Positions 5,421 through 14,251 of a DNA stretch of 14,303 bases are shown piece by piece. A program made the position numbers and the translations under genes. The stretch is from Selenomonadales bacterium UBA7018 (lineage in GTDB: Bacteria; Bacillota; Negativicutes; Selenomonadales; Selenomonadaceae): the NCBI GenBank assembly GCA_002448305.1, contig DJWY01000032.1, positions 21,327 to 35,629 on the forward strand, given 5' to 3'. A model generated the notes under the pieces. The model made no database searches, was not told the origin of the DNA, and saw nothing but the letters and a program-made list of their open reading frames with translations. The stretch's first letter is position 1; every line of letters begins with the position of its first letter.

Positions 5421-8400
5421 ATGAGCAAAAAAATGAAGACAATGGACGGCAATCAGGCGGCAGCTTATATTTCCTACGCATTCACCGACGTTGCGGCTAT
5501 TTACCCGATAACGCCGTCGTCGCCTATGGCTGAAGATGTTGACGTTATGGCGGCTAAGGGCGTAAAAAATATTTTCGGGCAGAAAGTTCGTCTGGTCGAA
5601 ATGCAATCGGAAGCGGGCGCGGCAGGAACTGTTCACGGCTCGCTCCAAGCCGGCGCACTCACCACGACTTATACCGCCTCGCAAGGTTTCCTGCTTATGA
5701 TTCCTAATCTTTACAAAATCGCGGGCGAACTTTTGCCGGGCGTCTTCCATGTATCGGCGCGGGCGTTGGCGACTTCAACGCTTAGCATTTTCGGCGACCA
5801 TCAAGACGTTATGGCGGCTCGTCAAACCGGTTGCGCTATGCTGGCTGAAAGTAGCGTTCAAGAAGTTATGGATTTATCCGCCGTTGCGCACCTCGCCGCG
5901 ATTAAGGGCAGAATTCCTTTTATAAATTTCTTCGACGGCTTCCGCACTTCCCACGAAATTCAAAAGGTTGAAGTTATCGATTATGCCGACCTCGCCAAAA
6001 TTTTAGACTTCGACGCCGTGAATAATTTCCGCCGCAACGCGCTCAATCCCGACCACCCCGTTATACGCGGCACCGCCACTAATCCTGACGTTTACTTCCA
6101 AATTCGCGAAACTATCAATAACAACTACGACCGCTTGCCCGATATTGTCGAAGCGGCTATGGCGGACATTGGCAAAATTACTGGGCGCGTTCATCACGTC
6201 TTCGATTATACCGGCGCACCCGACGCTGAAAGAATTGTTATCGCTATCGGCTCCGGCTGTCAGACTGCCAACGAAGCCGCCTCTTATCTCAACGCGCAGG
6301 GCGATAAAGTTGGCGTCGTCAGCGTCCATTTATACCGCCCGTTCTCCGTCAAACATTTCCTAAACGCCATTCCCAAAACCGTTAAGAAAGTCGCTGTCCT
6401 CGACCGCACGAAAGAAAGCGGCGCAGTCGGCGAACCGCTTTATCTCGACGTTAAATCCGCGTTCTATGACGCTGATATAAATCCTGTTGTCGTCGGCGGT
6501 CGCTACGGTATCGGCGGCAAGGATACCACGCCCGACCAACTTTTAGCCGTCTTTGAAGAGCTTAAAAAAGATTCGCCCATGAACGGTTTCACAATCGGCA
6601 TTGATGACGACGTTTCTTTTAAATCGCTCCCGACTTCTCACCATGACGTTGACTTGACGCCCGAAGGAACGACCGCTTGCAAATTCTGGGGTCTCGGCTC
6701 GGACGGCACTGTTGGCGCGAATAAATCCGCCATTAAAATTATCGGCGACAATACCGACCTTTACGCGCAAGCCTATTTCGCTTACGATTCTAAAAAATCC
6801 GGCGGCATTACTATGAGCCATTTGCGCTTTGGCAAGTTGCCGATAACTTCGCCTTATCTTATCACTAAGCCCGATTTCGTTTCCTGTTCGCAGAAAAGTT
6901 ACGTGCACCATTACAATTTAATTGCGGGACTTAAGCCAAACGGCACTTTCCTTTTGAACACCGATTGGAGCGACGAAAAGTTAGGGCACAAGCTTAAACC
7001 GTCAATGAAACGCTATATCAAGGAAAATAATATCAACGTCTACACCGTCAACGCCGTTAAAATCGCGGGCGAACTCGGTTTGGGCGGGCGTTTTAATATG
7101 GTTATGCAAGCCGCTTTCTTTAAACTCGCGAACATTATTCCTATTGACGACGCCGTTAAATATCTCAAGGACGCTGTCGAAAAGTCTTACGGCTCGAAGG
7201 GGCAAAACGTCGTTGATATGAACTGGGGCGCGATTGATAAGGGCATTGAAGCGTTGCATAAAGTTGACGTCAGCTCGTGGGACGTGGAAGATACAAGCAT
7301 GAATCAGAAAACGCAGCAGGTTGATCCGCCCGAATTTATTACCGAACTGCAAAACGTCATGAACCGTCAAGAGGGCGATAACTTACCCGTCAGCAAATTT
7401 ACTAAGCTCGCCGACGGAACTTTTCCGCTTGGCGGCACGGCTTACGAAAAACGCGGCACCGCTATTAAAGTTCCGGCTTGGGATAAATCTAAATGCATTG
7501 GTTGCAATCAATGTTCGTTCGTGTGTCCGCATGCGGCAATTCGCCCGATTCTTACGACTCCCGAAGAACTCAAGAACGCTCCGGAAGGCTTTGAAAGTAT
7601 TCCGTCTAAAATTTCTCGCGGCGCGTATAATCTTACAATCGCCGTTTCAACTTATGATTGCTTAGGCTGTGGCAACTGCGCTCAAGTTTGTCCTAAGCAA
7701 GCGTTGACTATGGTTAAATTCGACGACGCTGCTAAACTTCGCCAGAAAATTTTTGATTACGGCATGAAAGTTTCCCCAAAACTTAATCCGACGAAGAAAA
7801 CGACCGTCATTGGCAGTCAGTTTGAAAAACCGCTGTTTGAATTCAGCGGAGCTTGCGCGGGTTGCGGCGAAACTCCTTACGCGAAACTTTTGACGCAACT
7901 TTTCGGCGATAGAATGATGATTGCTAATGCAACGGGCTGTTCGTCAATTTGGGGCGCGTCCGCTCCCGCTATGCCTTACACTAAAAATATTTTTGGCAGA
8001 GGTCCTGCTTGGGGCAATTCCCTTTTTGAAGACAACGCCGAATACGGGCTGGGCATGTTCTTAGGCGTCAAGGCTATTCGCGACGCTTTAGCTAACGACG
8101 TTGAAAAAGCTATCGAACTGAATATTTCCGATGAGCTCCGCGCCGCGCTTGCTGATTGGAAGGAAAATCTCAACGTCAGCGAAAACACTCGCGACCGCGC
8201 AGATAAATTGACTGAACTCCTTGCCTCGCAAAAGGGCGACGACGCCCTACTTAACAAGATTTATAATAACCGCGATTTCTTTGTTAAGCGTTCGCAATGG
8301 ATACTCGGCGGCGACGGTTGGGCTTATGACATTGGCTACGGCGGGCTTGACCACGTTTTAGCGAGCGGCGAAGAAATTAACGTTTTCGTTTTCGATACCG

Positions 8401-8924
8401 AAGTTTATTCCAATACGGGCGGGCAAGCGTCCAAAGCAACTCCTGCCGCCGCGATTGCGCAATTCGCCGCGACCGGTAAGCGCACAAAGAAAAAAGATTT
8501 AGGGAAAATGGCTATGAGTTACGGCTATGTTTACGTCGCGCAAGTCGCTATGGGCGCAGACCAAAACCAACTCCTTAAGGCTATCACGGAAGGCGAATCT
8601 TATCCCGGACCGTCGCTGATTATCGCTTACGCGCCCTGCATAAATCACGGCATTAGAAAGGGTATGGGCGCCAGTCAGCTTGAAGCGAAACTAGCTGTGC
8701 AGTGCGGTTATTGGGCGAACTGGCGATATAATCCCGTCAATCAAAAGTTCACGCTAGATAGCAAGGAGCCGGATTTTTCCAAGTTCCAGGAATTTTTAAT
8801 GGGCGAAGTTCGCTATTCGTCGCTTAAACGCAATTTCCCCGACGCCGCGCAGGAACTTTTCGAGAAAACTCAACACGACGCAGAAGACAGAATCAATTCA
8901 TACAAAATCTTAGCAGGAAAGTGA
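5421..8924 (+). CDS. nifJ: Pyruvate:ferredoxin (flavodoxin) oxidoreductase, single chain
   Basis: Oxidatively decarboxylates pyruvate to acetyl-CoA, CO2 and reduced ferredoxin in anaerobes, using thiamine diphosphate and three 4Fe-4S clusters. The 1167-residue protein has all domains in order. The N-terminal part contains YPITPSS (28-34), Glu64 in SEAGAAG and Arg114 in VSARALATST, at the same numbers as in Desulfovibrio africanus PFOR. Two ferredoxin-type clusters follow: C692/C695/C698/C702 with C757, and C747/C750/C753/C757 with C702 in the usual crossing pattern. The C-terminal ThDP domain holds the proximal cluster cysteines C812, C815, C840 and C1073, and GDGWAYDIGYGG. The C-terminal extension found in D. 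africanus is absent. The ribosome site GAGGAG (5401-5406) is 14 nt from the ATG, longer than usual. leuB follows after 4 bp. Confidence 0.97.
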   Translation: MSKKMKTMDGNQAAAYISYAFTDVAAIYPITPSSPMAEDVDVMAAKGVKNIFGQKVRLVEMQSEAGAAGTVHGSLQAGALTTTYTASQGFLLMIPNLYKIAGELLPGVFHVSARALATSTLSIFGDHQDVMAARQTGCAMLAESSVQEVMDLSAVAHLAAIKGRIPFINFFDGFRTSHEIQKVEVIDYADLAKILDFDAVNNFRRNALNPDHPVIRGTATNPDVYFQIRETINNNYDRLPDIVEAAMADIGKITGRVHHVFDYTGAPDAERIVIAIGSGCQTANEAASYLNAQGDKVGVVSVHLYRPFSVKHFLNAIPKTVKKVAVLDRTKESGAVGEPLYLDVKSAFYDADINPVVVGGRYGIGGKDTTPDQLLAVFEELKKDSPMNGFTIGIDDDVSFKSLPTSHHDVDLTPEGTTACKFWGLGSDGTVGANKSAIKIIGDNTDLYAQAYFAYDSKKSGGITMSHLRFGKLPITSPYLITKPDFVSCSQKSYVHHYNLIAGLKPNGTFLLNTDWSDEKLGHKLKPSMKRYIKENNINVYTVNAVKIAGELGLGGRFNMVMQAAFFKLANIIPIDDAVKYLKDAVEKSYGSKGQNVVDMNWGAIDKGIEALHKVDVSSWDVEDTSMNQKTQQVDPPEFITELQNVMNRQEGDNLPVSKFTKLADGTFPLGGTAYEKRGTAIKVPAWDKSKCIGCNQCSFVCPHAAIRPILTTPEELKNAPEGFESIPSKISRGAYNLTIAVSTYDCLGCGNCAQVCPKQALTMVKFDDAAKLRQKIFDYGMKVSPKLNPTKKTTVIGSQFEKPLFEFSGACAGCGETPYAKLLTQLFGDRMMIANATGCSSIWGASAPAMPYTKNIFGRGPAWGNSLFEDNAEYGLGMFLGVKAIRDALANDVEKAIELNISDELRAALADWKENLNVSENTRDRADKLTELLASQKGDDALLNKIYNNRDFFVKRSQWILGGDGWAYDIGYGGLDHVLASGEEINVFVFDTEVYSNTGGQASKATPAAAIAQFAATGKRTKKKDLGKMAMSYGYVYVAQVAMGADQNQLLKAITEGESYPGPSLIIAYAPCINHGIRKGMGASQLEAKLAVQCGYWANWRYNPVNQKFTLDSKEPDFSKFQEFLMGEVRYSSLKRNFPDAAQELFEKTQHDAEDRINSYKILAGK

Positions 8925-8928
8925 TACA

Positions 8929-9993
8929 ATGAAAAAAATTATCGTAATACCTGGCGACGGCATTGGACAGGAAATAACCGCTTGCGCCGTCAAAGTCCTT
9001 GAGAAAATCGACCAGAAATTTAATATCGGCTTGGAGTTTGAAACCCGCGACGCGGGCGGCACTTCCTACGAAAAATTCGGGACGCCGCTAACGGACGAAG
9101 CATTGAGCGCTTGCAAAAATGCTGACGGCGTTTTATTTGGCGCGGTCGGCGGCAAGAAATGGGATTCATTGCCCGTACACCTTCGCCCCGAAAAAGCTAT
9201 CTTCGGACTTCGCAAAGGCTTAGGGCTTTTCGCTAACCTTCGCCCGACTAAAGTTTATCCCGAACTTATTAATTCTTCGCCTCTTAAGCCTGAACTCGTA
9301 AAAGGCGCGGATTTATTGATTGTTCGCGAACTTGTCGGCGGAATTTATTTCGGACCGCGTTGCGAATCGGAGACTAAAGACGGCGTTGAGCAAGCTTGGG
9401 ATACCGAAATTTATTCCGTGCCCGAAATTGAACGCATTACCAAATTGGCTTTCGAGACCGCTAAAAAAAGTCGCGGCAAATTGACTTCCGTCGATAAAGC
9501 AAATGTTTTAGCCGCCTCGCGTCTTTGGCGCAAGGTCGTAAACGATATGGCTAAAAATTATCCCGAAGTCGAATTGAATCACCTTTACGTTGATAACGCC
9601 GCTATGCAACTCGTACTCAACCCCGCGCAGTTTGACATCATCGTTACCAATAACATTTTCGGCGACATTCTCAGCGACGAAGCAGCGGTTATCGGCGGTT
9701 CTATTGGGCTTATGCCTTCGGCATCAATCGGCGAACTTACTAGCCTTTACGAGCCAATTCACGGCTCCGCGCCCGATATTTCCGGTAAAGACAAAGCTAA
9801 TCCTATGGGAACGATTTTAAGTGCCGCAATGCTCCTTCGCTACAGTCTCAATCGCGCCGACGCCGCGCAGGCTATCGAATCGGCTATCGAGAAAACTTTA
9901 GATGACGGTTGGCGCACGCCCGATATTTTCTCCGACGGTTTCAAGAAAGTTGGCACCAATCGCGTAACCGAAATTATCTGCGACTTCATTTGA
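8929..9993 (+). CDS. leuB: 3-isopropylmalate dehydrogenase
   Basis: NAD-dependent oxidative decarboxylation of 3-isopropylmalate, third step of leucine synthesis. The 354-residue protein begins MKKIIVIPGDGIGQEI. Substrate and metal residues are all present: Arg95, Arg105, Arg133 (RELVGGIYFG, with Tyr140), Lys190 (VDKANVL), Asp222, Asp246 and Asp250 (GDILSDE). The NAD loop is EPIHGSAPDISGKDKANP (275-292). RELxGGIYFG with the SSR/LRKxLxLFANLRP region favours LeuB over isocitrate or tartrate dehydrogenase. The ATG is only 4 bp after the nifJ stop, and its ribosome site (AGGAAAG) lies within the end of nifJ, so the two are one transcript. leuA, leuC and leuD are not in the window. A terminator follows. 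Confidence 0.95.
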   Translation: MKKIIVIPGDGIGQEITACAVKVLEKIDQKFNIGLEFETRDAGGTSYEKFGTPLTDEALSACKNADGVLFGAVGGKKWDSLPVHLRPEKAIFGLRKGLGLFANLRPTKVYPELINSSPLKPELVKGADLLIVRELVGGIYFGPRCESETKDGVEQAWDTEIYSVPEIERITKLAFETAKKSRGKLTSVDKANVLAASRLWRKVVNDMAKNYPEVELNHLYVDNAAMQLVLNPAQFDIIVTNNIFGDILSDEAAVIGGSIGLMPSASIGELTSLYEPIHGSAPDISGKDKANPMGTILSAAMLLRYSLNRADAAQAIESAIEKTLDDGWRTPDIFSDGFKKVGTNRVTEIICDFI

Positions 9994-10002
9994 ACTTGAC
10001 AT

Positions 10003-10041
10003 AAAAAATTTAGCGACCCGCTCTTGTTGGTCGCCTTTTTT
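10003..10041. terminator. Probably bidirectional rho-independent terminator between leuB and dnaB
   Basis: GCGACC (10013-10018) and GGTCGC (10029-10034) form a stem with a 10-nt loop. It is followed by a T-run on the plus strand (10036-10041) and preceded by an A-run (10003-10008), which gives a U-run on the minus strand. The dnaB stop codon lies in the plus-strand T-run, so one hairpin appears to serve both convergent genes. Confidence 0.8.
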
Positions 10042-11359
10042 ATTCCACTGCTCTAGTTAAATCGCCAAAGCGCATTGTTTCCTTGTCGAAATACAAATTG
10101 ATTGCGGTTGTCGGACCGTTGCGGTTTTTGGCTATGATTAGCTCGGCGATATTCTGATTATTTTCTTCGTCGCGGTTATAATATTCGTCACGATAAAGGA
10201 ACATAACAATATCAGCGTCCTGTTCTAAGCTTCCGCTTTCGCGTAAGTCGCTAAGTTGCGGCTTTTTTTCGGCGCGGAGCTCAACGCTTCGTGATAATTG
10301 CGACAAAGCTAAAATCGGCACGTCCATTTCCCTTGCTAAAGCCTTCAAGCTTCGGCTTATTTCTGAAATTTCTTGCTGGCGATTTTCCTGCCGCCCGCCC
10401 TGCATTAGTTGCAAATAGTCAATGACAATTAAATCTAAGCCGACTTCGTGCGCCAAGCGTCTTATCTTCGAGCGCATTTCTAATAGTGATTCTCCTGCCG
10501 TGTCGTCTATGTACATTGTCAGCCCTGACAATTCGTCGGCGGCGTGCAGTAATGAATTCATATCTTCATCGCTGATTTCGCCCGTGTTCAATTTTTGACT
10601 GTTCACGCCGCTTGCCGTAGCTAGTAATCTTTTCGCTAATTGTCCTTTGCTCATCTCCAAAGAAAATATAGCTACTTTTTTGTTCAGTGACGCCGCATTT
10701 CGCGCTATGTTCAAAGCTAATGCTGTTTTTCCCATTGAAGGTCGCGCCGCTAACAATATCAAATCGCTTTTTTGCAGACCGTTTAACAATTTGTCCAGCC
10801 CGATTATTTTTGTCTTGACGCCTTCGACTTTTTCCGGGTCATTGTTTATGTTTTGAATTCGCTCCAAAGCTTTCTTCACGATAGATTCTAAGGATTCAAA
10901 GTCCGACGTTTTGTTTTTGGTTGCTATGGAGAAAATTCTTTTCTCTGCGATTTCAAGTATTTCATCAACGGGCGATTGTTCTTCGTATGATTCCTCTATT
11001 ATCGTGTCGCAAGTTTCTATCAGTCGGCGCAACTGCGCTTTTTCCTTGATAATTTTTGCATGTTCTTCTGCGCGGGAAGTCGTCCATTCGTAGTCGATTA
11101 GCGAAAATAAATATCTGCGATTAACTTTTCCCAAATTGCCCTCGCGTTTAAGTTCATCTTCCGCTAATAAAATATCTGGCGGCGTTCCGCGCTTGTATAT
11201 CTTCAACAACGCTTGATAAATTAATCTGTGTTCAGGGCGATAGAAATCGTTCGTGTCTAGTATTGCTTCAACCATCGGAATTATCGTTGATTCTTTCAGC
11301 ATCATTGCCGATAGCAATTTCTTTTCCATTTCGATAGCTTCGGGAAATTTGCGAGCCAT
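10040..11359 (-). CDS. dnaB: Replicative DNA helicase DnaB
   Basis: Hexameric 5'-3' helicase of the replication fork (named DnaC in Bacillus subtilis). The 439-residue protein has the N-terminal DnaB domain (about 5-105, primase interaction), a linker helix, and a RecA-like motor with Walker A ARPSMGKT (205-212) and Walker B LIVIDYLQLM (310-319). SLEM, the QLSR motif (354-357) and DLRESGSLEQDAD (371-383) are also typical. No intein interrupts the Walker A, a frequent insertion site. The ATG at 11359 directly abuts the stop of the DUF116 gene, and a GGAAG ribosome site lies within the end of that gene, so the pair is co-transcribed. In many Bacillota dnaB instead follows rplI. Confidence 0.97.
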   Translation of the reverse strand: MARKFPEAIEMEKKLLSAMMLKESTIIPMVEAILDTNDFYRPEHRLIYQALLKIYKRGTPPDILLAEDELKREGNLGKVNRRYLFSLIDYEWTTSRAEEHAKIIKEKAQLRRLIETCDTIIEESYEEQSPVDEILEIAEKRIFSIATKNKTSDFESLESIVKKALERIQNINNDPEKVEGVKTKIIGLDKLLNGLQKSDLILLAARPSMGKTALALNIARNAASLNKKVAIFSLEMSKGQLAKRLLATASGVNSQKLNTGEISDEDMNSLLHAADELSGLTMYIDDTAGESLLEMRSKIRRLAHEVGLDLIVIDYLQLMQGGRQENRQQEISEISRSLKALAREMDVPILALSQLSRSVELRAEKKPQLSDLRESGSLEQDADIVMFLYRDEYYNRDEENNQNIAELIIAKNRNGPTTAINLYFDKETMRFGDLTRAVE

Positions 11360-12136
11360 TTATTTTTCTTCCTTTACGATAGTTTTAAGAACGCGGCGCA
11401 CGTCGTCCATATTGACGCGGGTATTATTACAAGGACCATTTGGGCGAATGTTCAAAACGCCGACGGCGGGCAAAGGGTAAACGTCTTGAATACCGCTCAT
11501 AAGGTCGCGTTCGCAGGCGATTGCTAAAACTGCTTGCGGGCGAATTTTCTTCACGACTTGTCGAGCCAACGTCCCGCCGGTCGCGACAAAAAATGTAAAG
11601 CCGAGTTCGTCAGAAAGTTTCATCAAGTCGCCAACATTGCAACGCCCGCAACGTTTGCAGTTATTCGGGTCGCGTGTAATTTTGTGCGGGCAGGAGGAAA
11701 GTTGCAGGCAATGCGGGCTGAGCACGAGCAATTTATTTGCCGGAACTCTGATTCCGCTTTTAAAGAAAATAAGGTTGCTGACGGCAATAAACGAGCCTTC
11801 AATCTGCCGACGCTTGACGCCGAAAAGATTTCCGATTTTGACGGCGAGCGGGAATAGCCATTTGATTAGCGCGACGCTCCAGCGGTGAAATAAATTCAAA
11901 GTCGGCAAGCCCTTTATCGCTAAAACCATATTGCAGACTGCACCAAATGAAAACGTAGAGACGAAAATTAAAAATGCTCCGACAAACGCAGGCAAGTATT
12001 CAAAAATATTTTCTAGTCCTAGATAGGAAATGCGCCAAAAGGCGTAAAGCGCGAGCGCAACAAAAAATTCAGCGGCCAGTAAAAGTCCCAAGAATAATCT
12101 TTTCTTCGGGCGCAACGCCTCTAATGAACTCAACAA
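11360..12136 (-). CDS. DUF116 family membrane-anchored cysteine-rich protein
   Basis: A 258-residue protein with two predicted membrane helices near the N-terminus (about 13-35 and 47-74), followed by a soluble domain with conserved cysteines C143, C149, C160, C163, C166, C208 and C236. Characteristic blocks are LSPHCLQLSSCPHKI, CKRCGRCNVGDL, FVATGGTLARQ, IACERDL and GVLNIRPNGPCNNTRV, which fit the DUF116 family found in anaerobic Bacillota. The CxxCxxC run suggests metal or Fe-S binding, but no function is established that I know of. The start is TTG 12136 (a second TTG follows at 12133) with GGCGGTG upstream. A promoter lies at 12171-12199; dnaB is the second gene of the unit. Confidence 0.85.
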   Translation of the reverse strand: MLSSLEALRPKKRLFLGLLLAAEFFVALALYAFWRISYLGLENIFEYLPAFVGAFLIFVSTFSFGAVCNMVLAIKGLPTLNLFHRWSVALIKWLFPLAVKIGNLFGVKRRQIEGSFIAVSNLIFFKSGIRVPANKLLVLSPHCLQLSSCPHKITRDPNNCKRCGRCNVGDLMKLSDELGFTFFVATGGTLARQVVKKIRPQAVLAIACERDLMSGIQDVYPLPAVGVLNIRPNGPCNNTRVNMDDVRRVLKTIVKEEK

Positions 12137-12170
12137 AATTTTTCACCGCCTATAAAGTTTAATCGCTGAA

Positions 12171-12199
12171 ATTATAGCCGCGAAAAGCATAAATGGCAA
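12171..12199 (-). promoter_or_regulatory. Sigma-A promoter of the DUF116-dnaB operon
   Basis: On the minus strand, TTGCCA (12199-12194) and a perfect TATAAT (12176-12171) are separated by 17 bp, about 35 bp upstream of the TTG start at 12136. It lies downstream of the pyrG terminator, so this operon is independent of pyrG. Confidence 0.75.
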
Positions 12200-12245
12200 C
12201 ATTGTTAAATGTAAGGAAGTCAAATTTATTAAAGGAAATCAAAGC

Positions 12246-12281
12246 AAAAAGCCCGCCTCAGGTTATTCCGAAACGGGCTTT
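12246..12281 (-). terminator. Rho-independent terminator of pyrG
   Basis: Read on the minus strand, AAAGCCCG and CGGGCTTT form a perfect 8-bp stem around an 18-nt loop, followed by further Ts. It lies 6 bp after the pyrG stop. Confidence 0.88.
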
Positions 12282-12287
12282 GACTTT

Positions 12288-13898
12288 TTATTTGAGTTTA
12301 AGAGCCGCCCCGACAAAATCACGGAAAAGCGGGTGCGGGTGATTCGGTCGCGATTTTAATTCCGGATGAAATTGGCAACCGACAAACCACGGATGAAGAT
12401 TTTTTTCCAACTCGATAATCTCAACCAAGCTGTCGTCGGGGAGAACGCCCGCGATAATCATTCCGTGCGCCTTGAAAATTTCGCGGAACTTATTATTAAA
12501 TTCAAAACGGTGTCTATGACGTTCGATGATTAAATTGGAGCCATAAGCCGCCGCCGTATGCGTTTCGGGCAAAACTTTGCAGGGATACGCGCCGAGCCGC
12601 ATAGTTCCGCCCTTTTCCGTGACGGCAACTTGAGAATCCATGAGCGCGATAACAGGATAATCAGTATCGGGATTAAATTCAGTTGAATTGGCGTCGTGGA
12701 AGTCGCAGACGTTGCGAGCGAACTCAATCGTAGCGCATTGCATACCCAAGCAAAGCCCAAAGAACGGAATTTTATTGACGCGAGCGAAATTAATTGCCTT
12801 AATCTTGCCTTCAACGCCCCTATCGCCAAAACCGCCGGGCACGAGAATTCCTCTGCAACCGCTGAAAGTTTCTTCTAAATCCACGTCGGGAGCTTCGATT
12901 TTCTCCGCGTTGACGAAATTAATTTTGACTTTGGCGGAATGCTCAATGCCGGCGTGGTTAAGGGCTTCAACGACGGAAATATAAGCGTCGGGAAGTTCAA
13001 CATATTTTCCGACAAGCGCGATTTTAACTGAGCGGTCGGGATTTTTAATTTTGTGAACCATGAGCCGCCACTCGTCAAGCTTAGGCGGGGCTTGCGGCAG
13101 GTTTAATTTATTCAGAACGATTTTATCAAGCCCTTCATTTTCCATAATCAGTGGCACTTCGTAAATCGTCGACGCGGTACGATTCTCGATAACGGCGTTT
13201 TCGTCAACGTCGCAGAAGAGCGCGATTTTTCTTTTAAGTTCGCGGGTAATTGGATAATCCGTCCTGCAAACTAAAATATCGGGCTGAATTCCGATTGCGC
13301 GAAGTTCTTTGACGCTGTGTTGAGTGGGTTTAGTTTTAAGTTCGCCCGCCGCGCCGATATACGGCAAAAGCGTCACGTGAATATAAAGTGCGTCATTTCT
13401 TCCGACTTCCTTTTTGACTTGGCGAATAGCTTCCAGAAATGGCAGGCTTTCAATATCGCCAACGGTGCCGCCGACTTCGGTTATAACAACATCGGCGTTA
13501 TCTTTTTCGGCGACAGCGTAGACGCGGGCTTTAATTTCGTTTGTGACGTGCGGAATAACTTGCACAGTCGAGCCGAGATAATCGCCTTTGCGTTCTTTGG
13601 ACAAAACAGACCAATAAACTTTACCCGTAGTGGTGTTGGAATGTTTGCTTAGACTAATGTCAATAAATCTTTCGTAATGACCTAAATCAAGGTCGGTTTC
13701 CGCGCCGTCGTCGGTCACGAAAACTTCGCCGTGCTGATACGGGCTCATTGTGCCGGGGTCAATATTGATATAAGGGTCAAACTTTTGAATCGTAACTTTC
13801 AGTCCGCGACTTTTTAGAAGTCTACCGAGCGATGCTGCAGTAATTCCTTTGCCGAGTGACGAAACTACTCCGCCAGTCACAAAAATATATTTAGCCAT
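12288..13898 (-). CDS. pyrG: CTP synthase
   Basis: Converts UTP to CTP with ATP, taking ammonia from glutamine; the last step of pyrimidine nucleotide synthesis. The 536-residue length is standard. The synthase domain starts MAKYIFVTGGVVSSLGKGI and carries the P-loop, DPYINIDPGTMSP, Asp70 and Glu141 (metal ligands by family) and KTKPTQHSVKELR. The glutaminase domain (about 291-536) has the oxyanion region PGGFGDRG, nucleophile Cys383 in GLCLGMQ, and His511/Glu513 in QFHPELKS, so the catalytic triad is complete. A GGAGG ribosome site (13904-13908) lies 5 nt upstream of ATG 13898. rpoE lies upstream with 51 bp between, the pairing also seen in Bacillus, and a strong terminator follows. Confidence 0.98.
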   Translation of the reverse strand: MAKYIFVTGGVVSSLGKGITAASLGRLLKSRGLKVTIQKFDPYINIDPGTMSPYQHGEVFVTDDGAETDLDLGHYERFIDISLSKHSNTTTGKVYWSVLSKERKGDYLGSTVQVIPHVTNEIKARVYAVAEKDNADVVITEVGGTVGDIESLPFLEAIRQVKKEVGRNDALYIHVTLLPYIGAAGELKTKPTQHSVKELRAIGIQPDILVCRTDYPITRELKRKIALFCDVDENAVIENRTASTIYEVPLIMENEGLDKIVLNKLNLPQAPPKLDEWRLMVHKIKNPDRSVKIALVGKYVELPDAYISVVEALNHAGIEHSAKVKINFVNAEKIEAPDVDLEETFSGCRGILVPGGFGDRGVEGKIKAINFARVNKIPFFGLCLGMQCATIEFARNVCDFHDANSTEFNPDTDYPVIALMDSQVAVTEKGGTMRLGAYPCKVLPETHTAAAYGSNLIIERHRHRFEFNNKFREIFKAHGMIIAGVLPDDSLVEIIELEKNLHPWFVGCQFHPELKSRPNHPHPLFRDFVGAALKLK

Positions 13899-13913
13899 TT
13901 TATCCTCCGAACT

Positions 13914-13946
13914 GCAATGCGTAATTAGAAATGCGCAATGCGTAAT
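13914..13946. repeat. 12-bp direct repeat between rpoE and pyrG, part of a small dispersed repeat
   Basis: GCAATGCGTAAT occurs at 13914-13925 and 13935-13946. The piece at 13923-13940 matches 239-256 in the pfkA leader at 15 of 18 positions (AATTAG-AATG-G-AATG core). It sits just upstream of the pyrG ribosome site. Confidence 0.5.
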
Positions 13947-13949
13947 GAT

Positions 13950-14228
13950 TTACGAAGCAGATTTAGTAGTTTTAGATGAAATACGGCGTTTAGTTTCGGG
14001 CGGATACCAGTCGGCTAAGCCCCAAATACCGTCGCCGATATGTTGAAAGCGACTATCCATGTTAATCATTGTGTAAATTTCGGAAATTGCCGCCGCCTCG
14101 TTCTGGACGGTTTTATTTTGTCTTTTGATAACTTCGAGAATCAATTTCTTGAAATAAAGCGGATTTCCCTTGCCGGATTCGCTCAAAATCTGATAAGCAA
14201 TGTCGACTTCAGAAATATTTTCTTCCAT
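13950..14228 (-). CDS. rpoE: RNA polymerase delta subunit (HARE-HTH domain), tail-less form
   Basis: A 92-residue protein whose residues 1-76 form the HARE-HTH domain of the delta subunit: an N-terminal helix (VDIAYQILSESG), PLYFKKLILEVI, AISEIYTMINMDSRF and GDGIWGLADWYPP. Delta binds core RNA polymerase in Bacillota, lowers non-specific binding and speeds recycling. In Bacillus subtilis a long acidic, disordered tail follows this domain; here it is replaced by about 16 basic or polar residues (TKRRISSKTTKSAS). The ATG at 14228 has no clear ribosome site (weak GGGTCG). The gene precedes pyrG, as in Bacillus, and an upstream gene on the same strand appears to end 23 bp before it. Confidence 0.85.
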   Translation of the reverse strand: MEENISEVDIAYQILSESGKGNPLYFKKLILEVIKRQNKTVQNEAAAISEIYTMINMDSRFQHIGDGIWGLADWYPPETKRRISSKTTKSAS

Positions 14229-14251
14229 TAAAGCGACCCGTTACTGAGAAC

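Noticed and set aside
5355..5750. 131-codon minus-strand frame opposite the nifJ start
   Set aside because: Shadow of nifJ that also crosses both promoters.
12137..12287. Possible small plus-strand gene near 12193
   Set aside because: Would read through the pyrG terminator and antisense of pyrG, with no ribosome site or family features; the stretch is explained by promoter and terminator.
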